Positions 46,612-56,654 of a DNA stretch of 64,000 nt are shown here, piece after piece. Location: NCBI RefSeq assembly GCF_018918265.1, contig NZ_JAHLQC010000002.1, positions 62,001-126,000 on the forward strand, given 5' to 3'. Positions within the stretch are counted from its first letter, which is position 1; every line of letters starts with the position of its first letter. This DNA is from Falcatimonas sp. MSJ-15 (lineage in GTDB: Bacteria; Bacillota; Clostridia; Lachnospirales; Lachnospiraceae). The notes under the pieces are model-generated. The model had not been told where the DNA came from, did no database searches, and saw only the letters and a list, made by a program, of their open reading frames with translations. The position numbers and the translations under genes are program-made.

Positions 46612-48663
46612 TTACTTCACAAATTCTGTCATATTACCATCTGAATACAGCTTCAGGCTATGAAGTGCCCTTGTAGATTCTATATATAATATCTGTTTGT
46701 GGAAGTCACTATAATATCTCTTATCCGATGTATCATATACATGAACCGCATCAAACTCAAGTCCTTTTGCTATATAAAATGTCGTGATAACAACTCCTGT
46801 AGTAAAGTTCTCACTTTCTTTATCTATAATAGATACATCCATTCTTGTCTTCAACTGTTCATATAGATACAAAGCATCTTTTATTGTAAGACATAATATT
46901 GCTATTGTATCAAACTCGCTCTGCTTATTAATATTCTCAACCATATTATCAATAAGTTCTGTCTCATTAATACATTCATATAATCCAACTTCTTCTCCAT
47001 GTCTCTCGAAGTATTCATTATCTGATTTTATTAACTTACCTGCAAAAGAAGCTATCTCTATAGTCTGTCGATAACTCTTCTTCATCTCTACTATTTTACT
47101 CTTCTTACCAAATATCTCTCTTATATATCCGGTAACGTTCTCGCACATACTCGCCATAGTCTGTTCTCTATCTCCAAGAATAGTCATTGGACAATCACCG
47201 AATATCTTCTTAATAAGATCATATTGCATATAAGAATAATCCTGCATCTCATCAATAATTATATGCTTCATGTTACGTCCACGTCCTGCTCCCATAAGTG
47301 CATATCTTAGATATAGCATTGGATATACATGTTCATAAGGAATATATTTTATATCTCTTTCGAGTGGAACTTCATCACATGATACAAGATATTCATTATA
47401 CAACTCCAACAGATTTGTAGTCCTATACATTCTCTTTAATCTGTCTTTTACTATCTCTTCTTCGAATTCTTCCATATCCTTACCACGAAGTGTTGATTCT
47501 TCATCACATATATATGATGCTATCGTATCCATTCTTGCAAGCACAGGTATATCCGGGAATTTTTCATAGAAAAGAGTCGCTATCTCGTCAGCAGTTTTTG
47601 CTATCTTCTTATACTTCAGATCTCTAATCTTCACAAGATCATATTCTGCTTCAATCACGAATCCACAGATATCTTTTACTGCATTCTTACTCTGCATTCT
47701 GTTAATTCGTTCTTCATATTCTTTGGCATCATCTGCATTATCTATTGATAATATTCTCTCAATACCATCATATTTATCTTCAGCTTCAATCGATGTATAT
47801 TTCTTCAATTCCTTATATACATAAGTATCAAAATTCATCTCAAGAATATTCTCTTCACCAAGTTCCGGAAGAATGTGTGATATATAATCGGCAAATACTC
47901 CATTAGGTGAGAAAATAAGTATATTCGCAGCTTTCATATCATTACGATGATGATATAACAGATATGCAATCCTATGAAGTGCTATTGATGTCTTACCAGA
48001 ACCTGCACCACCCTGAACTACAAGAATTCGGTCTGATTCATTTCTGATAATCTGATTTTGCTCTTTTTGAATAGTACCAACTATACTTTTTAACCTTGCA
48101 TCAGCATTAAAAGAAAGTTCTCTTTTCAAAATATCATCATCAATCTTAATATCACTTTCAAATGAGAATATCATCTTGCCATCTTTTATCTTATATTGAC
48201 ATTTTTTAACTATCTCACCGTCAATTATGCCAACTGGAGCTGTAAAAGAAGCCGGACCTTTATCATAATCATAAAAAAGACTTGATATTGGTGCTCTCCA
48301 ATCATATATAAGAGGTGCACTTCCATTCTTAAGCTGAAAATTACCTATTCCGATGTAAAAACTTTCAGCTTCATCTTCCCCATCATATATAAAATCAATT
48401 CTTCCAAAATAAGGAGATTTGATCATCTTCTTATATCTTCTATTCTTAAGCATCTCATCTGCTTTAAGATTAACTTCTGTTTCAAGCATCTGTCTGTTAG
48501 CAAAATCTTCATAACCAAATTCATCGAACTCATTATAATTCTCCCAATAATAATCATGCATTTTGCTAATCTCTTTAGTATTCTCAATAATCCTGCTGTC
48601 AGAAGCTTCTATAGCTTCTGACAATTTCTTAATAATATACTCAAGATATTCATTTTCATTCAT
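46612..48663 (-). CDS. helD: HelD-type UvrD-like helicase (RNA polymerase recycling factor)
   Basis: A 683-residue superfamily 1 ATPase. It has the long charged N-terminal coiled arm (about 1-80) typical of HelD, followed by a DWRAPISSLFYD segment, Walker A GAGSGKT (219-225), Walker B IIDEMQDYSYMQYDL and motif V/VI ITTFYIAKGLEFDAVHVYD. In Firmicutes HelD binds RNA polymerase and removes stalled complexes; a repair helicase role is the alternative. Begins 25 bases after a GH2 gene stop and probably shares its transcript. The start follows CAGGTGG. Confidence 0.9.
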   Translation of the reverse strand: MNENEYLEYIIKKLSEAIEASDSRIIENTKEISKMHDYYWENYNEFDEFGYEDFANRQMLETEVNLKADEMLKNRRYKKMIKSPYFGRIDFIYDGEDEAESFYIGIGNFQLKNGSAPLIYDWRAPISSLFYDYDKGPASFTAPVGIIDGEIVKKCQYKIKDGKMIFSFESDIKIDDDILKRELSFNADARLKSIVGTIQKEQNQIIRNESDRILVVQGGAGSGKTSIALHRIAYLLYHHRNDMKAANILIFSPNGVFADYISHILPELGEENILEMNFDTYVYKELKKYTSIEAEDKYDGIERILSIDNADDAKEYEERINRMQSKNAVKDICGFVIEAEYDLVKIRDLKYKKIAKTADEIATLFYEKFPDIPVLARMDTIASYICDEESTLRGKDMEEFEEEIVKDRLKRMYRTTNLLELYNEYLVSCDEVPLERDIKYIPYEHVYPMLYLRYALMGAGRGRNMKHIIIDEMQDYSYMQYDLIKKIFGDCPMTILGDREQTMASMCENVTGYIREIFGKKSKIVEMKKSYRQTIEIASFAGKLIKSDNEYFERHGEEVGLYECINETELIDNMVENINKQSEFDTIAILCLTIKDALYLYEQLKTRMDVSIIDKESENFTTGVVITTFYIAKGLEFDAVHVYDTSDKRYYSDFHKQILYIESTRALHSLKLYSDGNMTEFVK

Positions 48664-48688
48664 ATATTCAATCTACCACCTGTATCTA

Positions 48689-51478
48689 TTATTTGCCATA
48701 TACAGAGAACATATTAAACTTAACAGGTACTCCATTACGTCTTACTCTTATTCTCACATATCTTCCACGACCATGACATTCATCATTAGTATTAACTTCT
48801 GCTTTCTCATTATTCCATCTGTCAACAAGTGGTCTATATTCCATATCATTCTCAGATGCAATCTCGATAACATACTGATGTACTGCCTCGTCACTCCATA
48901 CAATATTAATTGATTCTACATTATATTCAAATCCTGTATCTGTCATCCACCAAGGTTCATCATCTTCATCTGCTGCCATCCACCATACACCAGGATTGCC
49001 ATTATTACCATTCTCACAAGGATATCCTTCTGTATATGATGAACTCTCGGCACTCTTTTCTCTTGCTATATCAGATGCTTTTCCAACCTGTGCATCATCA
49101 TTTTCATAAAAATCTTCAGGATACATATCAATGTTAGCTATCCCTTCAACCATAAAATCAAGTATCGTACTCTCACATTCTCCACTTGTAACCTGAATTT
49201 TACCATATTCATAGCCATTATTCTTACGTGTTACATAAAAAGAACCTATACCATCTCTTATTTTCACAGTTTTCATAACATTACCATACATATTCATAAC
49301 CTTATCTTCTGCTATTACATTACCCTGAACATGAACACTTGCATTGGCATTATATTTTTTTACAATAAGCCCTGACTTATTAACTGCATATACCCTTATT
49401 AACATTCTCTGTCTGTCAGCTGTAAATATAGGAATATTATTCTCATCATATTCTAACGAATCTGAGAACATAACAAGTCTATCTATATCTGATATCGCAT
49501 CACATGTAGCACTAAGTGTCTCTTCGCCATTAATATAACCAATCGCATTAATCACTTTATCTCCAGATTCTGATATGTTAAATACAAATGGAGGATGCTT
49601 CAGATATGAATAATCTATAACTCTCTCCTTGTCATATACAATGCCGGCTTCTTCTCTTGCATTGCGGTTATATCCTGTCTTTTCAGGCTTTTTCTTTCCA
49701 TAAGATCTGCCATTAACAATTAGTTCGACCTCATCACAGTTAGAATATACTACAACTTCTGATGGCGAATCTTTCTGCCCTTTGTTAGCAATATATATAA
49801 CCGGTTCTTCACTTTGACTCTTATATAGATAAAATGAATGTTTTGGAAGTCTTTCCATGTCAACAATTCCACATTTTATAACTGCCTTTTCACTGCTAAA
49901 TGGTGAATAATCAGCAAAATCCCAATAACAATATCCACAGATCTCACCATTTTCAAATTGTCTTCGATTATCTGAAAGCGATTCTGCAAGATTATCACAC
50001 TGTCCAAGAAGTCTTTCGTCACTTTCTTCTCGTGAAACTCTGCTTGTAGACTCTGTTCCTCCAAAGTTCCAATCTCCATATTCACTTATTATTATTGGAC
50101 GCTTAGTCTCATTCCATCTTATCTTTGCTCCATGTTGTGCTGCACATAAGAATACATCAGGATAAGCATCCTCACTATCACCATGTTTCCATGCACATGT
50201 ATATATACCTTCTATCTCCTCATGTGCTGCTTCATGTGCTTTCTGTCCCCATTCATCTGAGAATCCAGCTTCATTAATACTTGTCTCCCACAGGACAATT
50301 GATGGATGATTTCTGTCTCTTCTCATCATCTGTCTTAACTCATTAAGCGTATTCTCTTCAAATTCTTCAGTATCAACAAATACCTGCCATCCTGTTATTG
50401 AATCCATTACAAGAATACCTAGTGCATCACAATAATTATAAAATATAGGATTATGTGGATAATGAGCGCATCTTATAAAATTAAATCCAGCTTCTTTTAT
50501 AAGTTTAAGATCTCTTAATATATCATCTTCTTCCTCTGCATTACCAATAGCAAACATATCCTGATGATAATTAACACCATTAAGTTCTATTCTCTCTCCA
50601 TTAAGGAAAAATCCCTTTTTCTCCCAACTTATTGTCCTTATTCCTATATAATTAACCTGATAATCAACTATTTCTCCGTCAAGTATTACTTTTGTCTCAA
50701 GAAGATACATATATGGATTCTTAGTACTCCAAAGCACCGGTTCGTCAACTTCAAGTTCATCTTCAATCACCATATTATCATATACTTCATAACACATACT
50801 ATCAGCTTCTGCTACAAGTTCACCCTGTGCATCATATAATGATGTCACAACATTAATCTCATCTGGTTCATCATTACAATTAAGATATGTTCTTACATTA
50901 ACAACTGCACCTTCGTCATTCACAGAAGTCTTTACTATGACGCCACCCATATCTGGTTCTGTCTGCATAAGTGGTTCTGATATATGTATATCATTAAGTG
51001 CATATAAGTGTGCTTTTCTATATATTCCACCATGAAACTGAAAATCTATTCCTTTATTCGCTGTTGGTGCAAATTCAGCTTTTCCTCTGCTATCAGCCTT
51101 TACAGCTATAAGATTATCTTCCCCTGCAATTACATATTCTGTAATATCCATTGCAACTCCCATATATCCACCAAGATGTTCCTTAACAAACCTGCCATTA
51201 ACATATATCTTTGAGCTTTGCATTATAGCATCAAATCTTAGTATTATTCTGTAATCAGATGCCTCATCAGGTATAAATACATGTTTTCTATAATAACTCA
51301 CACCTTCGTATGCTGCAAAATCATCATCAGTTACATATCGTGTTGTATGTGGAAGTGAAACTGTTCTAAATCCGCTGTCATCAAAATTAGGGAGATAAGC
51401 ATCATTCGCTATATCTCCCTTGATGTATTTCCAGCCATTATTAAATTCTTTAAAATCTTCTCGCAACAATAATGCCAT
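48689..51478 (-). CDS. Glycoside hydrolase family 2 enzyme with DUF4982-like and discoidin-like domains
   Basis: A 929-residue GH2 enzyme, probably a beta-galactosidase or beta-glucuronidase type. The sugar-binding domain (1-165), Ig-like domain (165-285) and TIM barrel (about 286-560) are in order, with acid/base Glu403 in ETSINEAG and nucleophile Glu466 in IISEYGDW. A DUF4982-like segment follows (EVVVYSNCDEVELIVNGRS), then another beta domain. The last 140 residues (GVWWMAADEDDEPWWMTDTGFEYNV onward) resemble an F5/8 discoidin-type carbohydrate-binding domain. No signal peptide, so intracellular. It starts 17 bases from the membrane protein gene and precedes helD. Confidence 0.9.
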   Translation of the reverse strand: MALLLREDFKEFNNGWKYIKGDIANDAYLPNFDDSGFRTVSLPHTTRYVTDDDFAAYEGVSYYRKHVFIPDEASDYRIILRFDAIMQSSKIYVNGRFVKEHLGGYMGVAMDITEYVIAGEDNLIAVKADSRGKAEFAPTANKGIDFQFHGGIYRKAHLYALNDIHISEPLMQTEPDMGGVIVKTSVNDEGAVVNVRTYLNCNDEPDEINVVTSLYDAQGELVAEADSMCYEVYDNMVIEDELEVDEPVLWSTKNPYMYLLETKVILDGEIVDYQVNYIGIRTISWEKKGFFLNGERIELNGVNYHQDMFAIGNAEEEDDILRDLKLIKEAGFNFIRCAHYPHNPIFYNYCDALGILVMDSITGWQVFVDTEEFEENTLNELRQMMRRDRNHPSIVLWETSINEAGFSDEWGQKAHEAAHEEIEGIYTCAWKHGDSEDAYPDVFLCAAQHGAKIRWNETKRPIIISEYGDWNFGGTESTSRVSREESDERLLGQCDNLAESLSDNRRQFENGEICGYCYWDFADYSPFSSEKAVIKCGIVDMERLPKHSFYLYKSQSEEPVIYIANKGQKDSPSEVVVYSNCDEVELIVNGRSYGKKKPEKTGYNRNAREEAGIVYDKERVIDYSYLKHPPFVFNISESGDKVINAIGYINGEETLSATCDAISDIDRLVMFSDSLEYDENNIPIFTADRQRMLIRVYAVNKSGLIVKKYNANASVHVQGNVIAEDKVMNMYGNVMKTVKIRDGIGSFYVTRKNNGYEYGKIQVTSGECESTILDFMVEGIANIDMYPEDFYENDDAQVGKASDIAREKSAESSSYTEGYPCENGNNGNPGVWWMAADEDDEPWWMTDTGFEYNVESINIVWSDEAVHQYVIEIASENDMEYRPLVDRWNNEKAEVNTNDECHGRGRYVRIRVRRNGVPVKFNMFSVYGK

Positions 51479-51495
51479 CTCGTAACCCTCTGTTT

Positions 51496-52389
51496 CTATT
51501 GATTTTTCAAATTATTATCAAATTTTGGAAATGCCTTCTTTTCTTCTTTTACTGTAACTTTTTCTATCTCTGTACTAATTAATGGTTTTACAAATTTTAA
51601 CGCAATAACTACTGCAACTGCTGCAATTATTACTTCTGCTAAAAGACTTACATACCAGTTAACTTTATATCCAGTCTCTATGATTGTCTGTGGGAATGTA
51701 AATACAACCTGCATTATACAAGCTATATACATCCATTTTTTATCAAGTCCTTTTTTCATAACAGCATATATTAATGAACATATTGCCATCTCAAATACCA
51801 TTACAACAACTCTGCTAAGTCCTCCTACAAGGAATGACCATGCACTGCTATTACACATATTAACCATCATGCTCTCCATAGTTCCATCATCGTCTGCCAT
51901 AGTAGCAAGTAGTCCATCTATACCAGTCTCATTAATTGCCTGTGCAACTGATACATAAGTAAGATAATTAAAAGCTATATATATTGTACTTACAAAAGTA
52001 AATCCAATAGCAAATATTAATGCATTCTGAACTGAATGATATCTTTCATCAGCTTTATTGCCAAAAAGCACTTTTCCACCAACATAAAGACCTGCAAATG
52101 TTGTTATTCCAAGTGGAAGTGCACTACGAATAATAGACGTTACAATTGTCTTATCAACAGCTTCTCTTGCACCAGGTATGCTTAATAATGCTGCTGTAAC
52201 AATCATATATAACATATATGCAAAACCAAAATAACATATTGCTCCAATTACCATTGGCATAAATTTTGCTTTATACTTTTTAAATAATAGGATTATTGCA
52301 ACGACAAGCATTGCAAAAGCTGCCAGTCCCGAAAGTGTCATGGCTGTAATTGAGCCTGTACTAACAGACAAATTGTACTCTAATAACAT
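51496..52389 (-). CDS. Polytopic membrane protein, YhfC-like
   Basis: A 297-residue protein with seven or eight hydrophobic helices and a short basic cytoplasmic tail (KVTVKEEKKAFPKF). The overall layout resembles the YhfC family (DUF2324, putative membrane peptidases), with the DERYHSVQNALIFAIGFT segment where the family usually has a Gly-rich GGxE motif; the motif itself is missing, so a peptidase activity is doubtful. The ATG at 52389 follows CTGGAGGAAAAATATA. First gene of a probable unit with the GH2 enzyme and helD, so it might help take up or sense the GH2 substrate; that is inference. Confidence 0.7.
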   Translation of the reverse strand: MLLEYNLSVSTGSITAMTLSGLAAFAMLVVAIILLFKKYKAKFMPMVIGAICYFGFAYMLYMIVTAALLSIPGAREAVDKTIVTSIIRSALPLGITTFAGLYVGGKVLFGNKADERYHSVQNALIFAIGFTFVSTIYIAFNYLTYVSVAQAINETGIDGLLATMADDDGTMESMMVNMCNSSAWSFLVGGLSRVVVMVFEMAICSLIYAVMKKGLDKKWMYIACIMQVVFTFPQTIIETGYKVNWYVSLLAEVIIAAVAVVIALKFVKPLISTEIEKVTVKEEKKAFPKFDNNLKNQ

Positions 52390-52440
52390 TATATTTTTCC
52401 TCCAGATTAATTGATAATTCATCTTGTATAATAACATAAA

Positions 52441-52472
52441 AAGGGTTACATCGTCAATCCGATGTAACCCTT
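52441..52472 (-). terminator. Terminator of cspA
   Basis: A perfect 13-bp stem AAGGGTTACATCG (52441-52453 with 52460-52472), 6-base loop, followed on the minus strand by TTTTTATGTT. Confidence 0.92.
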
Positions 52473-52546
52473 ATATAATCTAAATTATCACAATAATTGC
52501 TATTCAAATATCAAATATTCAAAAGGCACTTTTGAAACGCTTTGGA

Positions 52547-52747
52547 TTATAATTTTGTTACGTTAGTAGCCTGTGGACCTTTAGCTCCATTAACAACTTC
52601 AAATTCTACTGAAGCGCCTTCTTCTAAAGATTTAAAGCCTTCCATGTTAAGTCCTGAGTAATGTACGAATACATCGTTACCCTGCTCATCTGAAATAAAT
52701 CCGTAACCCTTCTGGTTGTTAAACCACTTAACTGTACCTTTGTTCAT
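52547..52747 (-). CDS. csp: Cold shock protein (CspA family)
   Basis: A 66-residue single cold-shock domain that binds single-stranded RNA and DNA and melts RNA structure. RNP1 reads KGYGFIS and RNP2 VFVHYS. The ATG at 52747 follows TTGGAGGTATTTAG; a start five codons upstream is rejected. Monocistronic: consensus promoter and long inverted repeat upstream, strong terminator downstream. Confidence 0.98.
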   Translation of the reverse strand: MNKGTVKWFNNQKGYGFISDEQGNDVFVHYSGLNMEGFKSLEEGASVEFEVVNGAKGPQATNVTKL

Positions 52748-52772
52748 CCTAAATACCTCCAAAATTAAATAA

Positions 52773-52839
52773 AAAAATATGTTACTCTTGTTGCTTTTAA
52801 CAACACAATAAGAATAACATATTTTTAGATTTGTGTCAA
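52773..52839 (-). promoter_or_regulatory. csp promoter overlapped by a long inverted repeat
   Basis: TTGACA (52834-52839) and TATTCT (52811-52816), 17-base spacer. An imperfect inverted repeat (52773-52793 with 52801-52825, arms AAAAATATGTTA) covers the spacer and -10 element, so it exists at DNA level. The transcript would start near 52804 with a small GTTG/CAAC hairpin. Confidence 0.6.
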
Positions 52840-52945
52840 TATTTTAATAAATTATAGTATTATTTAATTTTTCATACTATTTACTTAATATATTCAAAAA
52901 CTTTTTTTACCACTTCAGTTTCCTACATTCTCAATTCTTGCAAGA

Positions 52946-54430
52946 TTATCTTTTGAATGGATTCTCTGACTTATATGGCACGCTCTTTGGCTGATTATAT
53001 GCAAGATCACTAACGCCAAGATATCTTAATACATCAAAAATTGCCTTTCCATAATGTCCAAATGCAACTGCTCCATGATGTGGATAATTCTTCTCTATAA
53101 GTACATGACGATAGAAACGTCCCATCTCAGGTATCGCAAATACACCTATACTGCCAAAACTTCTTGTAGCAACAGGAAGTACTTCACCTTCTGCAACATA
53201 AGCTCTTAACTTAGCATCAGCTGTGCTCTGAAGTCTGAAGAATGTAATATTGCCCGGAACTATGTCACCTTCTGCAGTACCTCTTGTTATATCAGGTTCT
53301 TTATCAGGTTCAAGTGATCTGTGCATAATAAGCTGATATTTCATTGTTAATGATGTAAGTTTACATGATGGTGTATTACCACAGTGGAATCCCATGAATG
53401 TATCTCTGTGTGTATATGGGAATTTTCCTTCAATACTCTCTTTATACATATCTGCCGGTACGCTGTTGTTAATATCAAGAAGTGTTACTGCATCTTTAGA
53501 TACACATGTTCCAATATATTCGCTTAATGCTCCATAGATATCAACTTCACATGCAACAGGTATTCCAATCTTAGTAAGACGGCTGTTTACATAACATGGT
53601 ACAAATCCAAATTCTGTCTGGAATGATGGCCAGCATTTGTTAGCAAATACTACATAATCTCTTGAACCTTTATGTTCTTCCATCCAATCAAGAAGTGTAA
53701 GTTCATATTGAGCAAGTTTTGGAAGAATTCCTGCCATCTTATTACCCTCTCCAAGTTCTTCTTCCATATCTTTTATAACTGATGGTATTCTCTCATCATC
53801 CTTATGCGCATTATATGCAACAAGCAGATCAAGTTCTGAATTCTCTTCAATCTCAACTCCAAGATTATATAACTGCTTAATTGGTGCATTACATGCAAGG
53901 AAATCCTGTGGACGAGGTCCGAATGAGATAACCTTAAGGCTTGATAATCCAAGAATTGTTCTTGCTACAGGAAGAAATTCTTCAATCATATCAGCTACTT
54001 CTTTTGCTGTTCCAACAGGATATTCAGGAATATATGCCTTAATATTACGAAGTGCAAGATTATAACTTGCATTAAGCATACCACAGTATGCATCTCCTCT
54101 TCCACTTACAAGATTATTCTGTGTCTCTTCAGCTGCTGCGACAAACATCACAGGACCACCAAATTCTTTGGCAAGTAATGTCTCTGCAGATTCAGGTCCA
54201 AAATTGCCAAGAAATACTACAAGTGCATTAACATCATTAGCTCTTAGATCACTAAGTGCTGCTCTCATGTCTTTTTCACTTTCAATTGTTACCGGACATT
54301 CATATATATTGAGTCCTTTTTGTCTATATGCTTCTACGACTGCCTTTCTTCTGTTTGCAGATAATTCCATTGGAAAACAGTCACGACTTACTGCTGCTAT
54401 CGCAATCTTTACTTCTGGTATGTTCTTCAT
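52946..54430 (-). CDS. L-fucose/L-arabinose isomerase family protein
   Basis: A 494-residue aldose-ketose isomerase of the FucI/AraA superfamily. The N-terminal domains (VKIAIAAVSRDCFPMELSANRR) and the long C-terminal domain with FHCGNTPSCKL and NITFFRLQSTAD are typical of the L-fucose isomerase-like group; the metal-binding Glu and Asp lie in the region CEVDIYGALSEYIG and DINNSV. The exact sugar (L-fucose, D-arabinose, other) cannot be told from sequence alone. No kinase or aldolase gene adjoins it, unlike a normal fuc operon. The start follows GCAGGAGG. Confidence 0.85.
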   Translation of the reverse strand: MKNIPEVKIAIAAVSRDCFPMELSANRRKAVVEAYRQKGLNIYECPVTIESEKDMRAALSDLRANDVNALVVFLGNFGPESAETLLAKEFGGPVMFVAAAEETQNNLVSGRGDAYCGMLNASYNLALRNIKAYIPEYPVGTAKEVADMIEEFLPVARTILGLSSLKVISFGPRPQDFLACNAPIKQLYNLGVEIEENSELDLLVAYNAHKDDERIPSVIKDMEEELGEGNKMAGILPKLAQYELTLLDWMEEHKGSRDYVVFANKCWPSFQTEFGFVPCYVNSRLTKIGIPVACEVDIYGALSEYIGTCVSKDAVTLLDINNSVPADMYKESIEGKFPYTHRDTFMGFHCGNTPSCKLTSLTMKYQLIMHRSLEPDKEPDITRGTAEGDIVPGNITFFRLQSTADAKLRAYVAEGEVLPVATRSFGSIGVFAIPEMGRFYRHVLIEKNYPHHGAVAFGHYGKAIFDVLRYLGVSDLAYNQPKSVPYKSENPFKR

Positions 54431-54817
54431 TTTAAAAAACCTCCTGCTAATGTGTATAATCTTTTTTTCTAATACATACTGTTTTTACAGTTCTTCTCAC
54501 TTATTAATAATATCACCATTTTTCTCTCTTGTATATAGTTAGTTTAGAAGATATACTAATTATTTTTATTTATTATGCACATATAGCTATAAAATATCTA
54601 TAAGCGACTTTTTCACTATTTTTTTAATCACCATAACAACTGCCAATGTCATATAGATATGCTAATTAAGAAATTTTCTCATCATATTATAAAAAGTTTT
54701 ACTCCCACTTCCTAACAAAGAGCCAAAAAAATAGAAGAACAACATACAGCTAATCATTGTATATCATTCTTCTATTTAAAACTTTGAATATTAAAACATT
54801 CCCAATCTAATCACTGA
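54431..54817. other. 387-base gap upstream of the isomerase gene
   Basis: Holds the leader of the isomerase gene (with a small ACTGT/ACAGT hairpin near 54478-54491) and the terminator of hslO at 54729-54777. Otherwise AT-rich, with no supported gene. Confidence 0.5.
54729..54777 (-). terminator. Terminator of methyltransferase-hslO operon
   Basis: An 11-bp stem AAATAGAAGAA (54729-54739 with 54767-54777) with a 27-base loop, followed on the minus strand by a TTTTT run. Confidence 0.75.
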
Positions 54818-55702
54818 TTATCTTGCTTTTTCAAGAATATCTTTAAGCTCTTCTACAGAAAATGTATATTTTGTATTACAGAAATGACAATTAACTTCTA
54901 TCTCTTTGCCATCATCTATCATCTCCTGAATATCTTTTTTACCTATGCTTATAATTGCTTTCTCTACTCTGTCTTTTGAACAGTTACAATAGAATTCTGT
55001 TGGTATTGTCTCAAGTACATCAAGATCCATATCACCAAGAATATGCTCTAATATATTCTCAGGTGTCATACCATTCTCAAGCATCTCTGTAACTGACTTA
55101 ATCTCTCCGATTCTCTTCTCAAGCTTGTCAATTATATCTTCAGATGCATCCGGCATAAGCTGAATTATAAAGCCACCTGCCTGCTCTACTGTATTATCTT
55201 TATTCATAAGAACGCCAAGACCAACACTTGATGGAACCTGTTCACTTGTTGCAAAATAATATGTGATATCATCTGCAATCTCACTTGTAACAAGAATTGT
55301 CTGTCCTACATAAGGTTCTTTAAGTCCGATATCCTTAATGACACTCATTACACCAAGACCAAGTGCTGAAGCAACATCTAACTGTCCTTTGCTATTATTA
55401 GGAATGATTACATTAGGATTGAATGCATAACCTTTTACTCGTCCTTTTGAATCTGCTGTTACTGTAAGACCTTCAACAGGTCCATTGCTCTCTATTTTAA
55501 TAGTAAGAAGATCGTCATCACCTTTCATCATTATTCCCATCATTGATGCTGCGCTTAATAATCTTCCAAGTGCTACTGTTACTACTGGACTTGTATTATG
55601 TGCTGCTCTTGCTTTTTCTACTGTATCTCTTGATGTAACTGCAAATGCTCTAATCTGACCATGTGCTGCTGTCGCTCTTACAATATAATCTTTCATTACC
55701 AT
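54818..55702 (-). CDS. hslO: Redox-regulated chaperone Hsp33
   Basis: A 294-residue holdase that protects proteins during oxidative stress. The N-terminal domain (KDYIVRATAAHGQIRAFAVTSRD) is typical, and the C-terminal redox switch has all four zinc cysteines, CNC and CHFC (YCNCSKDRVEKAI..VNCHFCNTKY). When oxidised, zinc is lost and the chaperone is activated. The first ATG (55702) is 11 bases from GGAG; a second ATG two codons on is the alternative. It starts eight bases after the methyltransferase gene, so both are on one transcript. Confidence 0.97.
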   Translation of the reverse strand: MVMKDYIVRATAAHGQIRAFAVTSRDTVEKARAAHNTSPVVTVALGRLLSAASMMGIMMKGDDDLLTIKIESNGPVEGLTVTADSKGRVKGYAFNPNVIIPNNSKGQLDVASALGLGVMSVIKDIGLKEPYVGQTILVTSEIADDITYYFATSEQVPSSVGLGVLMNKDNTVEQAGGFIIQLMPDASEDIIDKLEKRIGEIKSVTEMLENGMTPENILEHILGDMDLDVLETIPTEFYCNCSKDRVEKAIISIGKKDIQEMIDDGKEIEVNCHFCNTKYTFSVEELKDILEKAR

Positions 55703-55710
55703 AATCTTAA

Positions 55711-56457
55711 TTACTCCTTCTTTGCTATCAGATATATTCTTTCTGAATGTCTATCCGGTTTTTTGTTTGTAAATGCTTCATATATATTTAAAAGTTTAAG
55801 TCCTGAATATGTAAGACTTTCCTTTATCTCTCTTATACTATATGCTCTCTGATAATGTGTTTCCACATATCTGTTAAACATATCACTATCTTCTTTTATA
55901 AATAAAGTAAGAATATACTCATTAATCTTATCTTTGTCATCATAATAGTTCTCCCAGATAAAACTTGCATCATCCCTATTCTCGGCTATTGTACATTCAC
56001 CCAAAACCTTCTTATAAAAATATTCTGTTTTAAAGTCCATTATCAATATTCCATCTTTTCTAAGATTCTTACTGACAGCCATAAAGCATGCCATAAGTTC
56101 ACCATCTTCTGTAAGATAATTAGATGAATCACATACACATACGCATGCATCTTGCAATTTATCAAGACTAAAATCAGTCATACTCTCATAAGAATATGTA
56201 ATATTGCTGTTATTCTTAGCACTCTTATCTTGTGCAATTCTAAGCATATCCTGTGAGATATCAATTCCTGTCATAGTATATCCATACGAATCAAGTATCT
56301 GTGTAATGCTTCCTGTTCCACATCCAAGTTCGGCAACTCTGCCATCTGCAATATTATTCTTAACTAATAGTTCATGAATATATCTTCCCCATTCATCATA
56401 GGGTATGTTATCCATAAACTCATCATATACATTTGCAAAACTTCTATATGCTTCCAT
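55711..56457 (-). CDS. Class I SAM-dependent methyltransferase
   Basis: A 248-residue Rossmann-fold methyltransferase. Motif I reads VAELGCGTGSI, the post-motif Asp is in GIDISQDML, and the rest follows the family, including the LRKDGILIMDFKTEYFY strand. The substrate is unknown; proteins of this group are often found next to hslO. The ATG at 56457 has GAGG six bases upstream; a longer frame to 56478 is rejected. First gene of the unit with hslO. Confidence 0.88.
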   Translation of the reverse strand: MEAYRSFANVYDEFMDNIPYDEWGRYIHELLVKNNIADGRVAELGCGTGSITQILDSYGYTMTGIDISQDMLRIAQDKSAKNNSNITYSYESMTDFSLDKLQDACVCVCDSSNYLTEDGELMACFMAVSKNLRKDGILIMDFKTEYFYKKVLGECTIAENRDDASFIWENYYDDKDKINEYILTLFIKEDSDMFNRYVETHYQRAYSIREIKESLTYSGLKLLNIYEAFTNKKPDRHSERIYLIAKKE

Positions 56458-56654
56458 ATCATTCCTCATCTCTATCAATCTGGCAGGACTTTTTCTAAAT
56501 CTGCAAATTAAATACTAACAGTAAACATATTAAAAATCAAGTTTTTCTTGATTATGCTTCAATTATCCTCTATACTTTTAGATAAACGTTCAAATTATAC
56601 AATATCAAAAGAACTATGAAACGTATATAAAATATATTTAGAAGAGGATTAATT

